From Chara braunii (lineage: Eukaryota; Streptophyta; Charophyceae; Charales; Characeae), in NCBI GenBank assembly GCA_003427395.1, contig BFEA01000003.1, forward strand, positions 8,601,116 through 8,635,845: 34,730 nt of DNA, in the 5' to 3' direction. The notes beneath the pieces are model-generated. The model saw nothing but the letters and a program-made list of their open reading frames with translations. It was not told the DNA's origin and did no database searches. The position numbers and the translations under genes are program-made. Of the stretch, positions 28,144-34,730 are shown one piece after another; the stretch's first letter is position 1, and each line of letters begins with the position of its first letter.

Positions 28144-28205
28144 AGCTCAGTGAGTACGCCCCTGAACTGCTGAAGCGCAGACCAAGGCGAATCCGGTACG
28201 AATCC
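28144..28205 (+). promoter_or_regulatory. tRNA-like Pol III A-box and B-box
   Basis: TAGCTCAGTGAG (28144-28155) resembles the D-arm/A-box of tRNA genes. GGTACGAATCC (28195-28205) differs by one base from the B-box consensus GGTTCGAATCC. Spacing of about 40 bases is normal for a tRNA or tRNA-derived SINE. Acceptor-stem halves do not pair, so it is not a functional tRNA. Confidence 0.5.
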
Positions 28206-28298
28206 GGGCCGGATACGTGTACGGGGTGCCAAAGGAAAAAGGGTGGACGCCCGTTGGGAAAGCTGCGAGGCATTGCCCCGGCTAGGTCCTCGGGGCAT

Positions 28299-28402
28299 TC
28301 TGGTGGAGGCTCGCAGCGATAATGACGTGCAAATCGTTCGTCGGACTTTGGGTATAGGGGCAAAGACTAATCGAACCGTCTAGTACCTGGTTTCCTCCGA
28401 AG
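28299..28402 (+). pseudogene. 25S/28S rRNA fragment
   Basis: About 104 bases follow nuclear large-subunit rRNA closely: TCTGGTGGAGGCTCGCAGCG, GACGTGCAAATCGTTCGTC, TTGGGTATAGGGG, AAGACTAATCGAACC(G/A)TCTAGTA and TTTCCTCCGAAG. A few substitutions and small indels (for example AATGACG for ACTGACG, a missing base in GGGGCGAAAG) show that it is not functional rDNA. Weaker rRNA-like sequence may extend left to about 28237. Similarity stops abruptly at CCGAAG, where the normal gene continues TTTCCCTCAGG. Confidence 0.88.
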
Positions 28403-28447
28403 GGCCTTAGGCCGTCTGGCTGTCGGGCAGGCGTTGGCCGGTGCAAA

Positions 28448-28549
28448 GTCCTTCAGGACATCTGTTAAAATTGGAACGCTACAGAGAAGATTAGCATGGT
28501 CCCCGTGCAAAGGACAGCCTGTATAAGAGGAGCATGACCGACGGCCGAA
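28448..28549 (+). ncRNA. U6 snRNA-like sequence (gene or retro-pseudogene)
   Basis: U6 is the catalytic snRNA of the spliceosome. A 5' hairpin GTCC-TTCA-GGAC is followed by AAAATTGGAACG, the ACAGAGA box (ACAGAGAAGATTAGC) and the AGC triad, all essentially as in plant U6. Past ATGG the sequence diverges. The internal stem-loop reads GGTCC-CCGTGCAAA-GGACAGCC, and the 3' tail matches U6 poorly and lacks a T4 terminator. No TATA box or plant upstream element is seen; 28S-derived sequence lies 45 bases upstream. A chimeric retro-pseudogene is likelier than a working gene. Confidence 0.82.
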
Positions 28550-28919
28550 ACCTGTTTGATCAGCATTCGGTAGTCGTCAGGCTGCGCTAGGCAAAGGCGG
28601 GGGAATGACGGGGAGCCAGAGTAGGTGGCAGCGCAGGCAGGGAGGGCGTTGTGACGGGAGTAACGACGAGTTGGGCGAACGAACGAAGCACTACGGACTG
28701 GTGAGGCACGGGGGTAGTACCTAGGGGCGAACCTGGACGTGATCCTGGGAGGTGCAAACGGAGCAAGAGAGGGCCGACGGACAGAGCGCTGCGGGGCCAT
28801 GACGGGCGACAGCGAAGGCAACGGGCAGTAGTAGGAAAGAGATGGGTTACGGAGAGGCGCTGGGACGGACGCAGGTGCAGCGGGGAAGAGACTGAGCAGG
28901 AGGGAAGAAGTAAGGAAGG
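28550..28919. other. Purine-rich anonymous sequence after the U6-like element
   Basis: G/A-rich on the plus strand. Open minus-strand frames are a consequence of composition and show no motif. Confidence 0.5.
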
Positions 28920-29552
28920 GAATGAATCCGGGCGCGTTTCTGCGCCAAATTCATTCAAAGAAAGGAAGCTATGGGGGAGCTAAGGCTGTGAAACTCACTT
29001 GATTCCCTACGGAATCGGGTGATGTAAAACTCTACGAGGGGGTTTTCGGCTCCGGCGAGTTCGAATATAAGGTCAGATTAGTAGAAGAGTTAGTAGATTA
29101 GGAGGTAGTTAGAAAATACTGTGCGCCGGGCTATGACGGAGGTGAAGGGAGAGGGAGTAAGGATCAGTTAGATCGGTCGTTTCTCGACCGTTTCCGACGA
29201 AAGAAGAAGCGAACTTGGGGTTTTAACAGTGGGCGACTCGATTTCTAAAGTTAGATTCGAAAGAAAGCTAGTAGATTGAGAGATTGGTGAGAAAAGGGGT
29301 GCGCTGAGATATGGCGGGAGAAGAAAAGGTGGGCGGTGAGGAATCGAGATTTCACTCGATTCTCGGTGGAATCGAGTGAAAGAGGATGGTAGGTCAGTGT
29401 TGTGAGACCAGGCGAAGTGAAGAGCGAGGTTAATTTCGGAGGAGAGTTAGTAGGACTGGAGTTTGGTAGAGGTAGTGCAACGTGAAGAGAAAGTAGTTAG
29501 TTTCTGCCTAAACAGGGAATGAATCTAGTGGCGCTTGCGGACAGATCCATTC
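28920..29552 (+). repeat. Purine-rich tandem region with related stem-loops
   Basis: Four hairpins: GAATGAAT...ATTCATTC enclosing GGCGC/GCGCC (28920-28956); CACTTGATTCC/GGAATCGGGTG (28996-29021); TTTCACTCGATT/AATCGAGTGAAA (29350-29381); and GAATGAAT/ATCCATTC (29517-29552). The outer two are related to each other and the inner two to each other. Between them a loose unit with AG(T/C)TAGTAGATT, GGTGAGAAAA and GTGCGC(C/T)G motifs recurs two to three times (about 29080, 29265 and 29440). No coding frame. Confidence 0.65.
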
Positions 29553-29691
29553 GAGTTTTCTTCCTTCCTATCTCTTCGAAGTAACTAGTGTGTGGCCAGC
29601 TGCAAATCGGGAGACTTACCTGCGGGACCCCGCAGCTGTGCTGCCCATCCTAGTGGTGAGGGTACTAGGAGGGAAGTAGCTTGAAGGGTTA
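29553..29691. other. Spacer with a perfect 5' splice-site consensus on the minus strand
   Basis: Plus-strand ACTTACCTG (29611-29619) is CAGGTAAGT on the minus strand, the full 5' splice-site consensus. It is followed on the plus strand by a CTGCGG-GACC-CCGCAG hairpin. No exon is recognisable on either side. Confidence 0.4.
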
Positions 29692-30177
29692 ATGCACGTA
29701 GCCGACATCGGGCGGAAGATTCATTTGAGCCTCACCCAGTACTATTGCAGGGAGTGTGTGCGGCAGCTGGCGAAGCTAGCGCAGCAGGGCGAAGGAGGAA
29801 GGTGCCCCATTGATAACTGTTGCTCCTCGTCTTGTTACCACTGCTTCACAGAGTTATGGCCTCGGGGACCAGCCGACACAGGTTGGCATATTGCAGATAT
29901 AACAACACGCGTGCAGGCACGGAGAGAGAAGGACGTTTGTTCACAGCCTGTCGAGCGGTACCACGCCGCTAGCAGCCGATGGAGAGGGCGGACTGTACAT
30001 TGTCAATCGAATGAGCCTACCTGTTTGTCGAGAGCCGTGAGATATGCCACTGAAGATGAGGAGTGGACCTGCGGGTCGAAGTGGCCGATGTCGGTACTGC
30101 AGCTCCTCGTGATTCCGGCCTCCCCACTCCCATGGTTTAGCCTGTCTCAGTTTGACTGGAACTGGGTGGTAATGTGA
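29692..30177 (+). CDS. Unrecognised open frame, Cys/His-rich N-terminal half
   Basis: At 161 residues this is the longest frame not tied to a mobile element in the right part of the window. Residues about 18-52 are Cys/His-rich (YYCRECVRQL, then CPIDNCCSSSCYHC), which might suggest zinc binding, but spacing fits no family I know. The C-terminal half has no membrane segment or repeat. The region is GC-rich with long frames on both strands, so chance is a real alternative. Confidence 0.2.
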   Translation: MHVADIGRKIHLSLTQYYCRECVRQLAKLAQQGEGGRCPIDNCCSSSCYHCFTELWPRGPADTGWHIADITTRVQARREKDVCSQPVERYHAASSRWRGRTVHCQSNEPTCLSRAVRYATEDEEWTCGSKWPMSVLQLLVIPASPLPWFSLSQFDWNWVVM

Positions 30178-31463
30178 GGAGCGCACCTAGTCTATGTAGT
30201 GGTCTGTATGACCGTGGTCTGCATGAGCTTGGTTGATGCTACCCGGCGCAGTGTGGCCATACTCGGGGTATTGAGTACTGAGGGCTGTGTGCTTATGTCC
30301 CAGATACAGTTCGTACCAGCTGGTTACTCCATCGGGGTTGCACCTCACTTTCAAGGGCGTCACTACTGTGTAATACGGTGTTGTTTTTAGAAACGGTGTT
30401 GCTGTGGCATACCTGGTTGGCAATCACCAAGGTTCACCGTTGGGGCACGACTTGAGTCGTGGCAAGCATGCTAACAAGTATGGTTGCGGCCAAAGCTACG
30501 TCGACCGGGTACTAAGGACGGAAGACTGGTTGTTGTTTACAATAAGCAAACGGACCGTCCCCATTGCAACCTGCAGTAAGTCTTGCGCACCAATGCTGAC
30601 TGTTACGGTGCGGCGGAGTGCTGATATGGCCAGGGCGCTCAACACGCTGCTGTTGCGGTGAAGGGAAGCGAAGGTGTTGTTTGACACCATGCTTGAGTGT
30701 GAATGCTGCTGATCAACGGAAGATGGTTGTGAGGCATTGTTGAGATTAGTGATAGTTGCTGCTGAGGTGCTGTGTTGCCAGACACAATTGGGGTGGGGGC
30801 ATTCTGCATTGCTGAGCATTTATGAGATTCGTCGTGATGGGAGGCTCGTTGTTGGGCAAGAGGGCTATTGCTGTGACTTGAAGGCTCATCAGAGTGTTGC
30901 TGTTCTGCGTCTGTCTGGGGTTTGACTATTCCGTTGCGATCCTTGGCTGCCATTGAGAGGCCCTCAGGCGCATGAAGATTACAAGGCCCTCTCTCGCGAG
31001 TCTGAGGGCACCCTTCTTGGATCTGAAAGTCTCACATTTTCCTCTTTCTATCTTTCTAAGTCTAAGTCTAGTCTGCTGGTTACGAGGGGAAGGCGGCAAG
31101 CGGGATTGCAACCCGTAGATCCGCATCAAGACTCTGTGGGGAGTCCACCCACCGATTGCGGGAGCTCTGCCGGAACCTAAGCGAGGTTCTGGAGGCAGGG
31201 AACCTTCAGGTAAATCATCTTTATCTGTATAACCCACTACTACCCATGTTTGCCTATCTCCCTGTAGTATGATTGCGGTATGCATGTGTTGTCTCTATGG
31301 TTTTTGTTTTCCCTTCAGGACTCAATCAGACTGAATGGAAGGAATGTGTGAAAGTGAAGTTTAAAGTTTCTCTTTTGTTTTGACTGAAAGCAGACTAAGG
31401 TATGAATTGGGGAAAGGTGGGAGGAAGACAGTTTTGCATGCGTTTGGAAGGGTCAACCAAAGT
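30178..31463. other. Anonymous sequence with isolated hairpins
   Basis: No gene recognised. Hairpins CACGAC-TTGA-GTCGTG (30446-30461) and GCCCTCAG/CTGAGGGC (about 30961-31007) stand out. A GGGATTGCAACCC segment near 31112 looks like a tRNA T-arm on the minus strand, but no cloverleaf can be built around it. Confidence 0.5.
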
Positions 31464-32147
31464 CTGAGCATTGTTTCTACTGTGAATGGCTCGGGGCTAT
31501 GTTTATTTGGTTTTTTTCTGAAGGACCAGAGATTGTTTCTACAGTGAATGGCCTGGTCGCTATGTTTATTTAGTTGTTTTCTGGAGGACCAGGCATTTGT
31601 TTCTACTGTGAATGACCTGTTTACTCTAGTTAACTCTGAGGGTTTGCCTGATTGAAGGGGGTTAATTTCTTGTTTATTCTGAGGGAGGATTTTTGGTCTA
31701 AGGCTAAGCATTGTTTCCATGGTGAATGGTTTAGCGTGAAAACCACGCACATAAATTAAACTGAGTATAAAGGAAAATACTTTATGTATATTTGCATGTG
31801 AACTGACAGTTGGACATTGTTTCTATTGTGAATGGTCCAGCATTAAGCCTTATCATTAAGAAGAGAAAAGGGAAAATACAAATTATAAATGAAAATAGTT
31901 TGGGCAAGCTGAACATTGTTTCTACTGTGAAGGGTTCAGTCCCCTGCCCATATTTGCCTTTTCTTTTGAAAACAAAATCAGAGAAATACTAAACTTTGGA
32001 TATTAAACAGCTCAGGGCGACTACGCATTGTTTTCATGGCGAATGACCTAGTCATATGCCCCAAAGAAGAGAGAAGTAGTTGTGCAACCTGTTTGTGTAT
32101 ATCTTAAAGGGAAGTTGGACATTGTTTCCATGGCGAATGGTCCAGCT
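31464..32147 (+). repeat. Array of eight stem-loops with conserved loop and covarying stems
   Basis: Eight copies (31464-31494, 31524-31558, 31590-31619, 31703-31735, 31809-31841, 31908-31939, 32019-32053, 32113-32147) share a core close to ATTGTTTCTACTGTGAAT. Each core is flanked by an inverted repeat whose sequence changes: CTGAGC/GGCTCGG, GACCAG/CTGGTC, CAGG/CCTG, GCTAA/TTAGC, TTGGAC/GTCCAG, CTGAAC/GTTCAG, GACTA/TAGTC, TTGGAC/GTCCAG. Pairing is kept although bases differ. Spacing is about 60 bases for the first three copies and 70-120 afterwards. No coding frame spans the array. Confidence 0.88.
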
Positions 32148-32440
32148 CTATGTCTGATGTAAGAAGGAAATAAGGGTTCAATAACTTCAAAAGATTCACG
32201 AGCTATATATATGGAATGAACTTGGGATGGTGAGAGTACTGACATTCGTGGTTTGGTTTGCATGTGACTAGATGAGATGACTAGTTTGTTTGGATTTCAT
32301 TTTTATAGGTAGTTGCTTTAGTTGCTCGCCACGTGCTAAAACCATAGGAGTTAGTGTCAATTTCCTGCATTTTCTGTAATAACTTTTTTTACTTAGGTCA
32401 ATTCCTGCATTTTCTGAAATCTTTTCTTATACTTGGCTTT

Positions 32441-33130
32441 GTATAAATCTTGGCAAGTTACTTTTCCTACGGGAAGCGCTGCCGAAATTTCTACAAATCC
32501 AAGAAGTTAGTCAAATTTTGACTTGCCAGAGTTCAACTTGTCTTTTCCACACATCTGGCTTAGTTAAAATCTGGGAAGTCTCCTTTTCTAAAGGGAGCGC
32601 TGCCCAAAGTTTTGCTAATTCAGGGAGTTAGACAAAAATTGAACTTTGGGAAGCCAAAACTTACTTTCAAAATCTGAACTTAGCCTTGTATAAATTTTGG
32701 AATAACACTTTTCTAAAGGGAGTGCTGCCGAAATTTCTACAAAAATTAAGGAGTTAGTTAAATTCAGTCTAAAGTTGAGCTCGAGCTGTTGTTCGAGTTC
32801 ATATCTGACTTAGTATAAATCTGGGAAGTCTCCCTTTCTAAAGGGAGTACTGCCCAAATTTCTACTAATTCAGAGAGTTGCATAAAATTTGACTTTCCAG
32901 AGTCAGAGATTATTTCTGCTTTTATATCCGACTTAGTATAAATCTGGGAAGTCTCCTTTTCTAAAGGAAGTGCTGCCCAAATTTCTACTAATCCAGAGAG
33001 TTAGACAAAATTTGACTTTCCAGGAGTTAGAGATTATTTCTGCTCTCATATNTGGGCTTATATAAATTTTGGAAAGACATTTTTCCTACGGGAAGTGCTG
33101 CCGAAATTTTTCTTAGTTTAGAGGAGATAG
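32441..33130 (+). repeat. Six-copy tandem repeat, about 122-bp unit, with nested stem-loop
   Basis: Copies start near 32441, 32561, 32691, 32813, 32935 and 33059. Each has an outer stem, AAATTTTGG with CCGAAATTT or AAATCTGGG with CCCAAATTT. It encloses a second hairpin of the type CTCCCTT-TCTA-AAGGGAG (copy 4) or TTCC-TACG-GGAA (copies 1 and 6), then an AGTGCTGCC spacer. The unit ends with GAGTTAG-ACAAAATTTGACTTTCCAGAG-like sequence. A single unresolved base lies at 33052. No coding frame. Confidence 0.85.
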
Positions 33131-33192
33131 ACTATATTTTGACAAGTGGCGATTCAGGCAACCCGCCCAGAATAGAGGAGATTCCGTAGTTG

Positions 33193-33229
33193 GTCTACCT
33201 TTAGCTTAAGCACTGACTTAAAGGTAGAC
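33193..33229. repeat. Hairpin, 11-bp stem
   Basis: GTCTACCTTTA pairs perfectly with TAAAGGTAGAC across a 15-nt loop. It lies just after the six-copy array. Confidence 0.85.
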
Positions 33230-33398
33230 TTAAGTTTAGCTTATAGAGAGATTTTGAGTGAGGATGTATTATGGAGTTATATTCTTCATACACTTATGAT
33301 CTTAGCTTGGGGATTGGTCTGCCGTGTATTACAGGTCCTTTTGATCATTTGATACAAGTTCAGGGATAGATCCGGCTTGATCCCTTGAGGATCACTTT

Positions 33399-33417
33399 CT
33401 GTTATCACTAATAACAG
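33399..33417. repeat. Hairpin, 7-bp stem
   Basis: CTGTTAT-CACTA-ATAACAG; perfect stem with a 5-nt loop. Confidence 0.8.
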
Positions 33418-33734
33418 GTTGGTTGTCGATTCGTCGGTCTACGACTCAATTTCAACTCTCCCTCCACACTCAACCTAAAAGGCTTTAGCCCTGGTGATTT
33501 TGTTGTTTTATTAAAGTTTCACCCGGACTTTTATTGAATGGCCATTTAACAAAGGTGCCGAGTATTTAATTAAGGTTGGTTGGACAGGAGGTTTGGGGCT
33601 TGCATGGCTAAAGCGAGGGGTATGAGTGTCGAGGGTTGTTGGGGTTGACTCCGTGTACTGTGTGGGCTGTTGATTTGGTTCGTTGATGTGATTGCAGGTA
33701 TGTGCTGTGAATCAGATTATGGATTTGGTTGCCT

Positions 33735-33794
33735 ACGATCACGTATATACGTATTACTGTGAGAAATCCCAGTGAGACCGCGAGAAGTGATCGT
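33735..33794. repeat. Closed structure with 8-bp outer stem
   Basis: ACGATCAC (33735-33742) pairs with GTGATCGT (33787-33794). The 44 bases between them include the palindrome CGTATATACG. The domain could fold as a multi-branch element, but the inner helices are weak. Confidence 0.6.
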
Positions 33795-34018
33795 CACATA
33801 CTTAACCCTAATATATGTATACATGGGTATACTTGGGATGAATGTTTGCATAGGGTTGAAGAGTCCCCATACTAAAATCCTACTAAGAAGCTGAGGCTAA
33901 GGGGCGTAGGGGAGGCCTCTCCTTCTATTTTTGTTCTTGCTTTTTGATGATTTTTCTTAGTCGGACGTTTGGTCCTGCGCCGGGATTCGAGGTCCTTGTC
34001 CAGGACACCCCAAGCCCT

Positions 34019-34057
34019 AGGCTCTGCAGGGGAGGCGTTTTCCCTCGCGCAGAGCCT
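34019..34057. repeat. Hairpin with nested stem
   Basis: AGGCTCTGC pairs with GCAGAGCCT (9 bp). Inside it AGGGGA pairs with TTTCCCT. Confidence 0.85.
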
Positions 34058-34175
34058 ATTTGATTTCCATACCGAGACACTCAGGCCGAGAGCCGGAGGT
34101 GCCGCAGCTGCTGCACGACTATTCCTTCAGCCATGCAATGTCGTGAAGGGTTAGGCCCTCACGGCACTTCGAGTC

Positions 34176-34223
34176 TGACACTTGAGTGTCATAAGCGGTA
34201 CTCGGATCCACGAGGGACCGCTT
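34176..34223. repeat. Two adjacent hairpins
   Basis: GACACT-TG-AGTGTC (34177-34190), then AAGCGGT/ACCGCTT (34193-34223) enclosing CTCG/CGAG. Confidence 0.82.
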
Positions 34224-34730
34224 GATTATGGGCACTACATAGTACGCCATCATTGCGACTGCTTGCATACGCTTGCATTGCGAGTCGATATGAGTAGGCC
34301 TTGCATCCGCGTGGTTTTATCTTAAGTCTCGCGCGCGACGTCTATTCGATTTCACGTCGGAAAGTTATGGGACGGCTATCGAGGGGCTAGGAGCGTTGTC
34401 GCGTTGTTTGTGTCGTGTCGTTTCGTACGTATGCGTGTGCATGTTTTATGTTTTTGTGTTCGTAAAGTGGTGTGCGCGTGGTGTGTGGGATGCGTCCTAG
34501 TCAACCGACGACGGGCCGCGCTTGGGACTTCAGGCCCCCAAGATGTCGGTTCGCGTACGGGTCCGACAGAGGCGTATTACCGCGCATACCCCCTATGCTA
34601 CAGCGAACGAGAAACGCCCTCGGCTGGTCCACCTCTGTGATTGCAACTGATTAGCTTTCGTACTGTGGACTGGTAGCTCGGCGGGGATACGCCCACCGAA
34701 GGGAGGTGACAGCTCCCGTAAGGTGTAGGT
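34224..34730. other. Anonymous right end
   Basis: GC-rich toward the end, with short frames on both strands and no motif. I cannot identify a gene, LTR or rRNA here. Confidence 0.5.

Noticed and set aside
28465-28958. Long minus-strand frames of 118 and 123 codons
   Set aside because: They overlap the U6-like sequence and purine-rich DNA; Ser/Pro/Arg-rich translation is a composition effect.
31085-31135. GGGATTGCAACCC like a tRNA T-arm on the minus strand
   Set aside because: No acceptor, D or anticodon stem can be built around it.
31464-32147. CRISPR-like array
   Set aside because: The host is eukaryotic, spacing is irregular, and the parts that vary are the stem arms, not spacers between identical repeats.
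32461-32485. CCTACGGGA resembling the conserved 16S rRNA segment
   Set aside because: The match stops after nine or ten bases and the motif is part of a tandem hairpin unit whose other copies read CTAAAGGGA.
33735-33794. Possible tRNA-like or ribozyme domain closed by ACGATCAC/GTGATCGT
   Set aside because: Inner helices are weak and no conserved core motif is present; kept only as a structural repeat.

Overview
The window looks like a repeat-rich, gene-poor stretch of nuclear DNA from a green-lineage eukaryote (land plant or streptophyte alga). The clues are chromodomain-type Ty3/gypsy elements primed by initiator Met-tRNA, L1-like LINEs with a zf-RVT zinc motif, a transferred mitochondrial cox1 fragment, a nuclear 25S/28S rRNA fragment and a U6 snRNA-like sequence. 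A charophyte such as Chara is a guess, not a demonstrated assignment. I recognise no intact host protein-coding gene. Every recognisable ORF belongs to a decayed mobile element.

Layout. 1-2730: a CT microsatellite, then anonymous sequence with small palindromes. 2731-2942: a foldback (MITE-like) inverted repeat whose right arm ends where the first LTR begins. 2942-11767: a full-length but broken Ty3/gypsy element on the minus strand (LTRs 2942-3879 and 10810-11767; PBS, gag, protease, RT, RNase H, integrase, chromodomain-like end). 11768-17047: a second minus-strand gypsy element with its own 3' LTR directly against the first; its gag is cut off near 17047 by a LINE. 17041-21479: a plus-strand L1-like LINE ending in a strong hairpin and a poly(A) tract; its RT is split by a 1-kb hAT-like element (17183-18193) with an 8-bp target duplication. 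That hAT-like element contains an assembly gap and a sequencing-adapter remnant. About 21500-23957: a second, minus-strand LINE. 24031-24355: a mitochondrial cox1 fragment carrying what looks like a complete 266-nt group I intron. 24356-27180: anonymous sequence with hairpins, tandem duplication, poly(T) tracts and short dispersed repeats.

From about 27180 the sequence changes character: GC-rich anonymous sequence, then a chimera of tRNA-like Pol III boxes, 28S rRNA and U6 snRNA (28144-28549). Three successive stem-loop families follow (28920-29552, 31464-32147, 32441-33130), and then a hairpin-dense tail (33193-34223). In two of these families the stems differ in sequence between copies but stay paired, and the loops or neighbouring bases are conserved. 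That is the pattern expected of selected RNA or DNA secondary structure, and it is the best candidate here for something undescribed.

How it fits together: the left two thirds record nested insertion and decay. gypsy-1 lies next to a foldback, gypsy-2 lies against gypsy-1, LINE-1 truncates gypsy-2, and the hAT-like element sits in LINE-1. The right third holds non-coding, structure-rich sequence whose origin I cannot name.
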